DNA of 64,000 nucleotides, taken from the NCBI GenBank assembly GCA_029204225.1, contig MU831926.1, positions 1-64,000 of the forward strand, given 5' to 3'. Shown here one piece after another: positions 11,216-23,681 of the stretch. The notes beneath the pieces were generated by a model. The model was not told the origin of the DNA, did no database searches, and worked only from the letters and a program-made list of their open reading frames with translations. Position numbers and translations under genes: made by a program. The DNA is from Diphasiastrum complanatum. Taxonomy: Eukaryota; Streptophyta; Lycopodiopsida; Lycopodiales; Lycopodiaceae. Within the stretch, counting starts at the first letter, position 1. Every line of letters begins with the position of its first letter.

Positions 11216-14200
11216 ATGGCGATGGCAGGAGCGTTGGCACGATCCTCCATCAATGGTGCTCTATGCGCAGCTCATCTTGCACAATATGATGTGCGCATGT
11301 GTTCTGATTCTTTGCGTTGCTCGACGAAGCTTTTCCAGTTACCCTGCCTATTGTCTTCTAGGTGCAAATGGCTGACGAGACAGAGGATTCCTATCATAGT
11401 TTCTGCAGAAAATACCATGGTTTCAGAACAGAGTAGGAATTTTGTTTTTTCTGAAGAGCCCCGTGCTCTTGTAGGTGTTTTGAAGATAGGTGTCTTGATT
11501 TTACTGTTTTCGAATTTTCCTATTCTACAATTTTTATGATGTGAATTCAGGCTTGGATACCAGAAGTCTTAGTGAATCTTTGGCCTCTCGTGAAATCCGC
11601 AAGGAGAAAGAAATTGGTGATGGCGCACTGGAAAATGACTCAGGAGGAGAATCAACTGTCACAATTACCGTTGTTGGTGCATCGGGAGACCTTGCAAAAA
11701 AGAAGATTTTCCCAGCATTGTTTGCACTTTTTTATGAAGGATGCTTACCTAAGGTTCGATAATTGTCAGTCACGTTATCTGATCTGTGTTAAATATTCAT
11801 AGACGTTTAAACGTATTCACTGCAAAGCGTGCAATCTAAAACTCAGAGTCTTGGTGCAGTCCATTAAGTCTCTTTAACAGCGTTTCTCGGTCGATCCGTT
11901 GCTATTTACACTATGCGTGCTCGCACTTGTTTTTCTAAAATAAGTTTTGGTTAAGTTTGTGCATGCTGTTCATTTTCTCATATTCGCGGTCTGTGCGCTG
12001 GTCATGATAGCATTTCACTGTTTATGGCTACGCTCGGAGCAAGATGACAAATGAAGAGTTGAGAACAATGATCAGTCGAACCCTGACCTGCCGAATTGAT
12101 CAGAGGTGATCAACTTTTATGTATATTTTCTCTTTCACCTCGTTTACTTCAACAAGCATAGTTTTTTCTCTTGACCTGTTATGTGCGATAGCAGATTTAC
12201 TCAGCTTATGCTGCTATATCTGTGTGCACCTCCATGCTGTGGCTCTTACGTGATGGATAATGTTTCAAGCATATACATAAACCTAATTTGGCCCTTCAAC
12301 TGCGAACAAATTTGTGATTATCTCTCTTTGAGACGTTACCACTCCATCTTTTGCAGAGAAAATTGTGGGGACAAAATAGAGAAATTTCTTCAGCGGTGCT
12401 TCTACCAGTCAGGACAGTACAACTCTGAAGAAGATTTTTCTCGCCTGGACAAAGCATTGAAAGAGCATGAGGTAATTCGATTTTGAGATGCTGGCAAATG
12501 TTCATCAGACATGAAATTACTGCTGCTGTGTAGCTTATATATTTTCCACTTATTATTTCACTTATTCAGTTTCATGCAATGTATAAATTCTGATTTAGTT
12601 CCACCCATGCTCTGATTTTGTTCCACCCCAATGCCTGTTCAACTATTCGAATCATGCAAATACGCGTTACTCCTGACCAGGAAATGAGTTTGGCCAATCA
12701 TTTGCTCCTTTTTTTTTAATTCTGGGCACTGGCTGTACTGTATGCTTTGAGGTTGATCGGTTTTAAAACTTAGTCGTTAGTAGATGATTACACATATAAT
12801 CTTTCATATGGATTAAATCTTTACTCGTCATCAAGCTCCATTTTTTACATTGTTCTCTTTCTCTACATGTTTGAGGCCAAACAAAGCTAAGTTTTTGCTG
12901 TAATTTGAATTTCTATTTCATTGACCAGTCACATACAAATGGTTATACTTGTCTCCCTTTCTATTCAGGGAGCTCGGAAATCTCTAGATTATGTCTTCAT
13001 TAATATGCTCCTTAAGTACTTGTTAGACAACCTCATGCAACAAGGGATGTACGTTTGATGTAGTCTGTGATGATCAAATTATTGAATATACAAAAGCAAA
13101 ACACTTCTTCACAGAAAACCAGACAATTGCAAAACAGAGACTGGTGATACAAAAGGAGTAAGAGTATTCTCGTCCTATCTTGCTTATATAACCAAAAAGG
13201 TGTACATCAAGAAGTGACATGTGGCTTAGCTTCCATTTCATAGGAACGGGTAGTGTATGACTAATTAACTAACTTATGTCTTCAAACCCTTTCTCACTAC
13301 TCATTCTGGTATTCATCTAATCATCTACACTTTCTGTGTCTATCATATTTTTTTAACAAATTGAAATGTGTTTATGTGTTTACTTCTCTTATGGAAGCCA
13401 GAATTTTTAGTAGGAACAAACATCATTGGTTGTTTGTATACAATATAATGCTTGCAGCAAGCTCTTTACCCATAAGTACTCTTTGCTAGCATGATAAAGG
13501 CTACCCTGCCTCTATTGAAGAAGGTGCTACTAAGTTTTGCTTCCGGGAGCTCCAGCTGACATCCAAGCTGGCCAACATGATATTGTATCCACAGGTGGAC
13601 CTTCTATCGTCTGGGTTGGGGTTGCCCTCATAGTAAAATCCGAGTGTACTTTCTTTGTTGCTGTTGAATAGGATCCCTTTGTTTCCTTGAGATATTTGAG
13701 CACCCTTTTAGCCAATGGTTTTGATCAGGATCTGTTAAAAGTGAGTTGATTTTGTCACAATTGTTGCAATATCCCACCAGACTTCTATAGGGTTTTGTTA
13801 CATACTACAAATCCGAAGACCACCACGTGCCAGTCATCACACGAAAATGGACACTCACGATCCACCCCGCCGTAAAACCCAATCCAGATCCAACCCCATT
13901 TCTAGGCCTGAGACTTGGAATCAAGCAAGATCCAAGCTCCAGCACTAACAACGTCCTATACTGCCCACGAGCACCTTCAGCCATCACTTGCCTCCAGCTA
14001 GCTCCATCCTAGCTATGCGCATGTGCATTGCCATCCACCTTCTCCTAGGTAGATAGAATCAATGGTTTGAGAGTCCTCCCTCCCAATCTATACCAACAGG
14101 GTAGGAGTGTCCATGCCAAATACACAGCCCTGATTACAACAAGTGGCGTACATGCATTCCACGAGTCACTGGTCAAGTCAACAGGCCATGGTCCAACGTC

Positions 14201-17200
14201 CAGTTTCAAGTAGGGATGGCCCTTACATTCCCTCTCGCTTAAAAGAATTTTCTTCTAAGGAAGCATATCTAGGAATCTTTGTCTTAGGTTGTGTTCCTTT
14301 TCCCAAGTGTCATCATTGGAATTGCCTTTCCAATGAACCAAGTACTCAGTCATTTCCTAGTTTCGGAGTCCACATTGACGTACATCAACAATGGCTTGAG
14401 GTTCCTTATATGCAAAGGTTGACAGATCCTCTAATTGAACCATAGTTGCACTACGTTTCTGAAACGTGTTTCAGAATCGCGTTTTGGAATTTTTGAAAAA
14501 ATTCCAGAAACACTTTTTTTTAAAAAAAAAAATTTGGGTTTTTTTTTTGGGCAATATGGGTATCAGATGAAAGCTCTAATTAAGAGCATAATTACTGTGT
14601 AATTTGCCGACTATTTCGGGTGCAGGATGGTCTAGTTCAGGTGCATTAATCCATGTTGGGTTCTATCAAGGATAAAAATTCAAAACTAACCTCTAGCATG
14701 TCTGTTACGATCACAGATGGTCCCAGTAAGTGTGTTTTCGCTAGGTAATGGAAGGCCAAGTCATGAAGAGGCCTTACCCCCGGACCTTGCCGTTGGGGGG
14801 CGTTGCCCCCCAAACCCCCCACCGGGGGGCTACCCCCCCCCCGGACCCCCTGTTTCTCGGGGGGCTACCCCCCCCCCCCCCCCAAACCCCCCGTTTTAAT
14901 ACATCAATGTTCAAAAATACAAATTAATATCCATTGTAAGCTTTGTTGGGCCATAAGGAACTATTAGCCTAAAAATGAAGGGTGCTCCCTCTTTGAACCC
15001 CTCAAAATGCCTTATAAGAATAACAAGCTAAATAGGGCCTATAAAACTCTCAGAAGGGCCTAACAAGAGCTAATTGTGGTAGGTGATAGTTATGGTTAGG
15101 ATTGGGCCTTGCCTTTAAGCAGGCATTGGACGTCCATCTTGAAAAAATCCTTCGCTCACTTGTGATTAAGTGAACTCGGAGAGCCAACGAGATCTTAGCT
15201 AGGTTCATGTGCCCTAACACATGATTGTGAAATGTTCTAGATATCAAGGTGGAGATTAATGTGAGCATTTCTACCTAGTATTCTATTTTTGTAGCATTAT
15301 TATCTCTGACACATTGTGATTTGGAGTAGAACAGTCACATTTGTCATATTGAAGCAGTATTTCCAACATCTTAAGGGTCTATCCAATATTCTTTTGCTTC
15401 CTCTTCTGTTACTTCATGTTTCTTGCCTAACGACAACGATGGCAAGGGTAAAGGGACGTGACAATGACAAAGATTTGTGGAATGAAGCAATGAGAAAAGA
15501 ATTAGATTCATTTGCAAAATATGGTGCTTGGGAACTCACAAAGCTAAGTAGTGGGGTGCAAATGGGTATTCAAAATCAAATACCATGTGGCTGGATCAAT
15601 CGAAAGAGGGCCAGGTTGGTTGCCAAGGGATGCAGGCAAATCGAAGGCCTTGACTACATTGAAACATTTGCGCCAATTATGAAAATGACCTCATTTAGAT
15701 TCTTGTTGACATGGGCAACAATCTAGGATATGGAAGTAGAACAAATGAATGTAAGGAACACATTCTTACATGGGGACCCAGACCAAGAAGTTTATATGAG
15801 ATAGCCTCCTAGGTTTGAAGCTAATAATCATCAGGTTTGTAAATTGAAGAAGGCGTCGTACAGATTAAACAATCGTCAAGACTTGGTACCAAAAAGTTGA
15901 CAAGTTCTATCTTAAAGCCAATTTCAGTAGATGCTATTCTGATTTAAGTTTATACATGTACTATAGATATCTTGTTCATTGTTTTTTTGTCATAGATATA
16001 TATCCAATCCTCGGATCCCACCCCTACTTGAAACTGGACATTGGACAGGGTTGGATCTTGCTTCATTCCAAATCTCAAGCCTAGGGCATGGAGGGTGGAT
16101 CAAGATTGGGTCCTACTGCGGGGTTGCAAGTGTTCGATTTCTTTTGATTATTGGCACTTGGCAGTTTTTGGAGTTGCAGCATGTAACAGTTGGTATCAAA
16201 GCCACCTTTAGTTGTTTTTATGCATCTTTGGAAGTCTTTGCATATCTGACTCTGCTTACACTGTCACCCAGTGACAGAAAAATCATCAGGTAAGCATGCC
16301 TCTCCCTCCCTGGTTCCCCATGCTTCGCCATGACTGTATTGACAGCGATTCCCTCTCTGTCACGGTCAACAGCATCGCTCCCATCAACCACCCCCCACAG
16401 CCCCCTCTCTTCTAGGATCAGCTTCATCTTCCGACTCCAATTGGCATAATTCGACCTTTCCAACTTCTCCAAGGCTTGCGAATCTACCAACGGGCTCACT
16501 TCTGTCACCATGCTTGAATTTAACAGAAAAACAGCTCGTTCTTGCAAATTTTGAGGTTTCAAGAGCTCTTTCCTTCCCTTAATCTCTCTTTCACACCTGT
16601 CTGTTAGTACAGCAGCGTACTGTCTGATGATTGATCGACCTAGTGACATGGGCCCATAACCATTGAAGGCTATTATCAGTGTGGTACCTGCACGATTGAA
16701 ATAATCTAACCAAGCAATAGGCTGACACGCACAAAACAAGAGTACAAAAAGCTTGAGTGATCTTTACATTCGATCCACTCATATTTATTCGCTTAATGGA
16801 TGTCCATCAAGTATTGGACACATACATGCCAAGATCCTAATTACATAAGGGAGTATCTTAGTCCCCAAGAACAGGCACACGACCTTATAACGGTTAACTG
16901 GTTTCACATCAACCTGACTGTAACTGAAGTTTACAATTGACCCAACATCGGTCACATTCTCAATTTCTGCAGGCATCACCTCTTGCAAGTCTGTGATCAA
17001 GCTTTCATCTCAACCCTTGTCAAATCGATTATGGACTTGGACGTAACCTGTAGTGATTGCTGAGTGGTGATGTGGCTGCACGTAAATAGTGGGCCTATAA
17101 CCTTTGATGATGATCTAATTGTTTTGTTGAACATACAAAAGAAATTACTTCACCACACAAAATCAGACAACTGCAAAATAGAGATTGATAGTAAAAAAGG

Positions 17201-19708
17201 AGTAAGAGTATTCTCGTCCTATCTTCTTCGTAGGTGTACTTCAAGAAGTTGACATCCCAACAAGTGGTCGGGTGACATGTGGATAACTTCCTTTTCATAG
17301 GAATGGGTAGGGTAACGACCATATAACCTACTTAATGTCTTCAATTTGCCACTTTTTTAGAATTTAAGTGGTGACGTGGTTCAGTTTGGCTTCTGGAATC
17401 ATTTCAATAGATGGGATAAAATTGCTCTTTTAACATGGTTTATTAGATTTCTTCTTTGCCACATTAGACCAAAGTTAAGATTGAGATAGTTCGACGCTTT
17501 CAGGGTATCAGATTGGCGAACCGCCTCTTTTACCTGTCAATTCCTCCGGACATATTTATCGAGGTTGCAAGATGTGCAAGTCTGCGCACTTCTTCTTCAA
17601 AGGGATGGACCCGTGTAATTGTTGAAAAACCCTTCGGCAGAGATTCGGAGTCCTCAGCAGAATTGACAAGAGGACTGAAAAATTACCTGACAGAGGAGCA
17701 GATATATAGGTGAGCTTCTTACTGCCACATCCCAATTCCTAGTGTTATATTTAAGCATACTGTTTAGTGGCTGCCACAGTCTAGTTTTGGTTGTTTCGTA
17801 GCTTGGATGTAATATCCCTAAGTTCCAAATAGCTGTAGAAATGAGAAATCAAGGATGATATGATAGAAAGTTCATTTTTTGGCATTTCAGGATTGATCAT
17901 TACCTGGGAAAGGAGCTTGTTGAAAACATGTCAGTTTTGCGCTTTTCCAATCTTGTATTTGAGCCTTTATGGTCAAGGCAGTACATAAGGAACGTGCAGC
18001 TTATCTTTTCAGAAGATTTTGGAACAGAGGGCCGAGGAGGGTGAGCCTAGATTTTTGGAAACTTTATAGGCAACCTAGCATGCCGCACAACAGTCTTTGG
18101 ACCTTATTTTTGTGGATCATAGCATTTGTAGATCGTATGCATGATTCTGAGCTACCGCAATGATGTGAAACTTTGGCAGATACTTCGACAATTATGGCAT
18201 CATTCGTGACATCATGCAAAATCATCTACTTCAGATACTCGCCCTTTTTGCTATGGAACCTCCTGTTAGCTTGGATGCTGAGGACATGAGAAATGAGAAG
18301 GTCAGTTGACAATCTACTTTTTGTGCCCTACAATATTGTCATTGTCTTCTAGTATGAAACGACTGATGCCATTAGGTCTCTGGAGGTTTTAGTTCCTCTT
18401 GATGATTTCGCTAGATCCTTACATAAGTAGCTTCTTGATCCCATTCAGTCTTCAATCATACAAGTGTTCACAGTCGTTTGAGCTAAAATATTATCCCTGC
18501 AGGTGAAGGTTTTGCGTTCAATGAGACCCTTGAAGCTTGAGGATGTGGTGGTTGGCCAGTACAAAAGTCACTACAAGGGTGGCATCAAATATCCGGGATA
18601 TACGGATGACAAAACAGTACCTAGGAACAGTATCACCCCCACATTTGCAGCCGCAGCTTTATTTATTGATAATGCTCGATGGGATGGTATACCATTTTTG
18701 ATGAAGGCCGGAAAAGCTTTGCATAGTCGCCGGTAATTGTGTAACAACCTTAGTTACAGAATTTTACTTAATGTTGACTATACGTCTCCACTTTTGTTAG
18801 GGTTTCTGAAAGATTACAGATTCTATTGGCTACTGCTGGCGGTACCGTACTTAAGTTAAGGTTTAGTTGCCATTACGCTAGATGTAAGCTAGTGGAAGTT
18901 CAAAAAATGCCAGAGGAGTTTCTCTGCATTTATCAGGCTTTCTTTCAATAGCTTGTACAATTTTGAGACAATCGTCTTACTTCTCGAATATTATGATGAT
19001 CATTAAAACATCACAGAACAGAGATAAGGGTGCAGTTCAGACACGTGCCTGGACATCTTTTCAAAAGGAGTTTCGGCATGGACTTGGACCACGCAACCAA
19101 TGAACTTGTAATTCGTGTGCAACCAGATGAAGCAATCTATCTGAAGATTAATAACAAAGTCCCTGGACTGGGAATGCGGCTGGACCGGAGCAATTTGAAC
19201 TTGTTATATTCTGACAGGTAAAATTGTGAAATGCTATTCAAGCTGACATTCTTTTCAGAAATTCAATTCAATATGAATTATCATTTGCATGCTCTTAAAG
19301 GCGCGTGGTTTGTGTGCATGCTGCAACTGTATGCCATTTTGTTCCTTCAGATGCAAAGATTATTATATTATGTTCTGGACAGCTATTGGTGTGCCTTTTT
19401 GACAAATTTTGTATCATTTCCCAACTGAGGTGCAAATGTGCTCATTTAGATACTCTCGAGAGATTCCCGATGCATATGAACGCTTGTTATTGGATGCTAT
19501 TGAGGGGGAGCGGCGTTTGTTCATAAGAAGCGATGAACTGGATGCTGCATGGTCCCTTTTCACTCCTTTGCTGAAAGACTTGGAAGAAAAGAAAGTGGCA
19601 CCTGAGCTCTACCCTTATGGCAGCCGTGGCCCAGTTGGAGCTTATTATCTGGCAGCAAAACATAATGTGAGATGGGGTGATTTAGGGGCAGAAACGCAAA
19701 ACACTTGA
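11216..19708 (+). CDS. G6PD: Plastidic glucose-6-phosphate 1-dehydrogenase, 10 exons
   Basis: Coding exons are 11216-11474, 11551-11753, 12011-12105, 12357-12471, 17504-17709, 17891-18040, 18180-18300, 18503-18732, 19017-19217 and 19450-19708. All have GT-AG ends, join in phase and give about 612 aa. The enzyme oxidises glucose-6-phosphate with NADP+ in the first step of the oxidative pentose phosphate pathway. Residues 1 to about 115 are transit-peptide-like (Ser/Arg-rich, [11 protein letters not shown] start). [10 protein letters not shown] (129-138) is the NADP-binding loop. The active-site signature RIDHYLGKE (293-301) spans the exon 5/6 joint. Cys181 and Cys189 (TCRIDQRENC) match the thioredoxin-sensitive pair of chloroplast isoforms. 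The C-terminus has [11 protein letters not shown]. Length fits plant plastid forms (about 575-600 aa). Intron 4 (12472-17503) is about 5 kb and carries nested copia elements; the others are short. No frameshift was seen, so the gene looks functional. Confidence 0.95.
13068..13284 (-). repeat. 3' LTR of antisense copia element in G6PDH intron 4
   Basis: Direct repeat of 17105-17343, diverged but clearly alignable. The shared core GGAGTAAGAGTATTCTCGTC, followed by CTATCTT, occurs in both. In minus-strand sense it starts TGAAGACAT and is preceded by a purine-rich GAGAAAGGGTT (possible polypurine tract), and it ends near ATCATCA. Confidence 0.65.
13797..13990 (-). repeat. LTR fragment, inverted relative to 16045-16188
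   Basis: The reverse complement reads GGATCTTGCTTGATTCCAAG and continues TCTCAGGCCTAG. This matches GGATCTTGCTTCATTCCAAA and TCTCAAGCCTAG at 16057-16088. It ends with TATGTAACA, as the plus-strand copy ends with CATGTAACA. It belongs to the copia LTR family that owns the PBS at 16190. Confidence 0.6.
14456..14505. repeat. Two adjacent perfect inverted repeats
   Basis: TTCTGAAAC GT GTTTCAGAA occupies 14457-14476. GGAATTTTTGAAAAAATTCC occupies 14486-14505. Poly-A/T runs follow. This could be the hairpin end of a small DNA element; no matching opposite end was identified. Confidence 0.6.
14776..14893. repeat. G/C homopolymer tract with self-complementary blocks
   Basis: C-runs of 6 to 16 bases alternate with G6 blocks, for example GGGGGGCGTTGCCCCCC and CCGGGGGGCTACCCCCC. 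The surroundings are AT-rich, so the composition is locally extreme. The predicted Pro/Gly-rich frame across it is meaningless. Confidence 0.85.
15421..15965 (+). mobile_element. Ty1/copia reverse transcriptase relic in intron 4
   Basis: The plus-strand frame carries [20 protein letters not shown], then [20 protein letters not shown] and [16 protein letters not shown]. After a stop come [21 protein letters not shown] and KLKKASYRL. These are the N-terminal half of copia RVT_2 in order, with a deletion around the KWVFK region and many stops. It is opposite in strand to the copia gag in the same intron, so it comes from a different copy. Confidence 0.8.
16045..16188 (+). repeat. 3' part of a copia LTR followed by PBS
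   Basis: Ends in GCATGTAACA and is followed at 16190 by TTGGTATCAAAGCC, a one-mismatch Met-tRNA primer-binding site. The matching inverted copy is at 13797-13990. Downstream, no gag in plus orientation follows; instead the antisense gag is met. Confidence 0.6.
17105..17343 (-). repeat. 5' LTR of antisense copia element in G6PDH intron 4
   Basis: Partner of 13068-13284. In minus-strand sense it runs from TGAAGACATTAAG at 17343 to about 17105 and is followed by a degenerate primer-binding site. It lies only about 160 bp upstream of the exon 5 acceptor. Confidence 0.6.
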
Positions 19709-21799
19709 GCTAAGATTTCTGATTCAGCTTCTGTAAAGCTCTGAAACTAAGTTCAATAGCAACTGTGGGAAATGTGCCTCACTGCACATAGTTTCATAAG
19801 AAGCTTTCGGATATAAGGCACACCTATATTCAAGGGAACATGGATAGGTCACTCAGGGCTTTATAATTGTAAGTCTAGAGGGTGCAATGGCTGTACAGGC
19901 CCCAAGCATGATGATATCATAGGTGACGATTTTAGAGATATGTTTATGTCTGTTGTTAATTTTGTGAGAAGTTTTCACTTTGTTTTGAATCTTAGGCAGG
20001 ATGCTTTGGCCACCCAGGAAGTGAGTCTATAGTGATGAATTCATGTGTAAGATGGACGCGGAATGAATAATTTTGCAATCAGGGGTGTCATCTCATATAC
20101 TAACTTTTCTTCTCGATTTGGGCTTTGGTGCAATTGTTTGTCTCTATAAGTCTCAAAGCTTACATAATCTTTGCCTTTGCCTTTTTGTTGATGACATCGC
20201 CATAGATATGATGAAAAACTCAAAGAGCACACATTTTCTATAAGACTTTCCTTAAGAACATTGATATCCATTAAGTTCACTTGCGGTGGTTTCACACTTG
20301 ACGTGGAAACCAGTCCTCCACTTGGTTTGTTAGAGAGGCCTCACCCTTTTTCATACTCTTTGAGCTGCCACCTCGGCAAGGGCCCTCTTGCCATCTAGCG
20401 GCAATTTAAACCCATTTTGGACCAGTAGATATTGCCCAACATGTTGAGGAGCGAAGGGCTAGTTAAGGAAAATGAATTATTGGCATTGCATTTATTCAAT
20501 TGGGACAATCAACTTGCAACATTTCATTTGACACACTTACCTCCAAGGTTTGAAAGAGAGGTGGTCCGCAAACGTCATTGCCGCTAATGTGAAGCCACCC
20601 TATAACAATATACTTTACTTAAATTTCCCATCTCTTTAGAAGACTTCTTAATTCAAAGCTTTGATATAAATTCTTGTTGTTGGCTTTATCTTTGACTATA
20701 TTTTGATTTAAAGGATAAGCAAGATTTTATAATATTAATTGATTCTTAGATAACCACAATGTAACATTTTTGGCTATAGTACATATGGCTAAAAGAGTCT
20801 TGTTCATGTCAAAAGAGTCAATAATTCCAAATTTTTTTGCAATCAAAGCTTATCTTTTCCTACGTTTAGCCATTGACACGTTTATTTTGGTTACCAAATC
20901 TCGTATATAAGCGTATAGGCTCTTAGTAGAATGCATTTGTCTTCTTTTGTTTTGAGAACTTAAAAAATGATAACTTGGGCTGTAGGAATATCTTCTTAAG
21001 GTGTTGCATCTTTTGGAAGCTTCTCTTGTGTTGCATGCTGGCAATCGTGATTTTTATGTCCTTGTAGGTATGCTACATTATTCAAAAAACAAAGGACATG
21101 GTGGAGATTGTCTTCCTAATTTTCTTGCTTCCATTTATCTTTCTCCTCCTATTTTCAGTCCTTGCACTAGTTTTTGGGATTAGTTTTTCTCTTTTGAGTG
21201 TGCATTAGGCTCCTTTTAGGTATTTGCTTTTTAGCAATAAAGTGAAAGAGCCAAACTTAGGAGCCAAAGAGCTTCCAAAAGAATGAACAAGACAAAAACA
21301 AGAAGAAAATACCAAATCAAGCAATAGAGAAAAAAAAAGATGATGAACTAGCATTAGCTCAAGTTGTATGTGTTAAGATTATATTTATCTATACTATTAT
21401 GGTAATAAATGATAGTAAGACTTGACAAACTAATTTTGCCTTGATGTAGGAGTGCAACAACACTCAACTTTTGTACTCTTAGTAACTATCAATTTTATCT
21501 TAAATAGCCATGCATGTTCTCATTGGATCCACTCCATACTACACTATGCGATACTAATTTCAAAAATCTATCACCCACTCTAGTCTAGATCTGTCCAAAA
21601 CCCTGATATATTCTACAAACATAAAACATTAATGTTTTTTGTATTTTTCACACTCCTAAAAAATTAGCTTGAAAATGATATGATAGATTTATCCATAACT
21701 CCAAGGGATGATCTTAGCTTGATGAATGGATCCTTTGTCAAGGATTTAGAACCTCCTTTGATGTGGAAGTTAATTTTTTGTACTTAAATTTTGTTGAAG
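19709..21799. other. G6PDH 3' flank and intergenic DNA, no gene seen
   Basis: The 3' untranslated region of G6PDH must lie in the first few hundred bases. GAATGAATAATTTT near 20061 is a possible weak poly(A) context. No canonical AATAAA close to the stop was noted. The rest is AT-rich with only short frames such as 20041-20295 (-), and no recognisable protein. Confidence 0.4.
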
Positions 21800-22189
21800 A
21801 TAGTAAGATAGTCTCTTGCTTTTTGGAAAGCTCCCGATCATGCGGTGATCATGTGGTTCCTAGCAGGACTACCACGTAGCATCAGGAGAGAACTGAAACG
21901 ACGAGAGCAATACTCTACTCTACAAGAAGCTATGGAGGATGCCATCAGGGAAGAGGATGAGGGATCAGACGATGAATATCCATCCACCCATACTCCTAAT
22001 CTGTCGATAGCATCGTCATCATCAAATGCTTCCATAGAACTAATGTTGGAACAGATGACAAAATTACACAAACAGCAGATGGAGCAGCTTACGACGCAGT
22101 TTAATTAGAAACTGAAAGCCTTATAAGGAGCTGTACCAGCAACGTCAAATCTACCAGAACAGAACCAGCTATATTATCCCCGACGCAAA

Positions 22190-22745
22190 AATGTATGGTG
22201 TTCAGTATGCACACAAAACCATATAGCGGACGAGTGTCCGATCCTTAAACAAAATCTGAGACTGACCCATAGATTTTTCCATTTGTGCAACACAACATCG
22301 CACGATACGAAATTTTGCCCATTTAACCCCCAATTTGTCTAACAGAAAAGGAGTCTTATCAGACTTCTTATCCATATCATCAAGGGGCACCAAATGCAGC
22401 ACCGAGGTACGGCGCATCGAATAATCAACAGTGTATGGCCTTACCTGCACCATCGGGGCCAACCAATCAACAAGTGGCCCACGTAAACTTGACAACAACA
22501 GAACCAGAGATGCCAGTACCACCTCAACCTGAGCAGCAGCAATGGTATGGGTCGGATGAACCATATATGGATCCTGCCATAAATGAATATATTGCGGCCT
22601 ATGCAGCTCAAACTCAGCGTCAAGGCGGAAGAAATTACGGCTGCTACGGATGAGACGAAGGATACAGAATTGCTGAATGTCCTTACAAGAGACAATATAC
22701 ATCCTTTTGTCGAGAATGCGGTTATGGACACTGCTTCAAGAATTG
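22190..22745 (+). pseudogene. Gag zinc-knuckle array of gypsy element A
   Basis: Four cysteine-rich units can be read: CSVCTQNHIADEC, a unit ending CNTTSHDTKFC with its first Cys lost, a unit ending YRIAEC after an in-frame stop, and CRECGYGHCFKNC. Multiple knuckles bind packaged RNA in retroelement Gag. Stops and shifts separate them here. Confidence 0.7.
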
Positions 22746-23369
22746 TCCATTGAGACCTGGGACTAGCGCACCATTGAACTTTATTGCAATACAACAAGCA
22801 ATAGTTCCAGAGGGGATGCCACCGAAAAGGCAACATTTCCATGCCCCTGTGTTAGCCATTACGCGAGCACATAAGAGGAAGGAAGTGGCTCCCTCACCAC
22901 CACCATTGGTCACTTATGACCAACCCTCAACTTCAGCGCCATATCCGGATGTGAGGGAAGAAAGGAGACAATACCAGAAGATACGGCACTGGGTACAGAG
23001 AGCACAAGCGAAGGAAAAAGAGCAAGAAAAGGAAAAGGAAAAACCTATGGAACCTCCTGCTGATGACGAACGAGAACCACGAACGGGCTCACCATTGCGC
23101 ACTGATCAGAAAAGGAAAAACCTATGGAACCTCCTACTAGCGAGTCGTGTTAGTTTACCCCTTGGGGAATTACTGCGGATTGCACCACAAGCTAAAAGCC
23201 TTTTGGCTGAATGGGTCAAAGTGGACGCGGAGCCAGTAGTGCCAGAGCCCATATATTGTACGGGGGCTACGAAGAGACTAGTAACATCCTCCACATTGGA
23301 GCAGCATGGGAGAGTGAGGAACACAACATCACCCTGCCAATCAAACACACGAGATTCGAGGACGAAGCA

Positions 23370-23681
23370 GTAGTAGTAGATGGAGGATCAGCTGTTAATT
23401 TGATATCCACTACTTTGTACCGAAAGTGGGGTTTACAGGGATGATTCGCCATCAAGCTAGCGGATCAATCCTGTGTAAAACCGAAGGGTGTGATTGTCGA
23501 TATCCCTATAAAAATAGCAGGCATGCAGTTTGTGACCAGCTTTGTAGTAATGGATATAACTGAATTTCCATCTGCATACCGTGTTTTACTAGAAAGACCA
23601 TGGGTGAGGACTACACATGTAATTTGTAAAGACAAATTGCTCCTAAGTGATAAAGACTTTCCCAGCTTCCAACCTAGATAG
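23370..23681 (+). pseudogene. Gypsy element A aspartic protease
   Basis: VVDGGSAVNLIS has the retropepsin-like D-x-G-S pattern with Gly in place of the usual Ser/Thr. After a stop the fold continues (VDIPIKIAGMQFVTSFVVMD, then VLLERPWVR). The order gag-protease-RT matches Ty3/gypsy. Confidence 0.7.

Larger units (their letters stand above)
13068..17343 (-). mobile_element. Decayed copia element in G6PDH intron 4, itself interrupted
   Basis: LTR-like direct repeats of about 220-240 bp bound this segment. On the minus strand the 5' LTR is followed by a degenerate PBS (AGGTTATAGGCCCAC). Next comes gag at 16510-16218 ([28 protein letters not shown]), and near the far end a scrap of RNase H-proximal sequence at 13715-13530 ([14 protein letters not shown]). 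The middle is taken up by plus-strand copia material and other repeats, so a second insertion is nested in it. The gene's splice sites on both sides are intact. Treating the two repeats as one LTR pair is inference, but gag position and orientation agree with it. Confidence 0.6.

Noticed and set aside
13530-13715. Host gene exon inside G6PDH intron 4
   Set aside because: Its [13 protein letters not shown] start is the copia RNase H-proximal motif on the minus strand, so it is retroelement sequence.
14717-14899. Pro/Gly-rich ORF
   Set aside because: Produced by G/C homopolymer runs inside a G6PDH intron.
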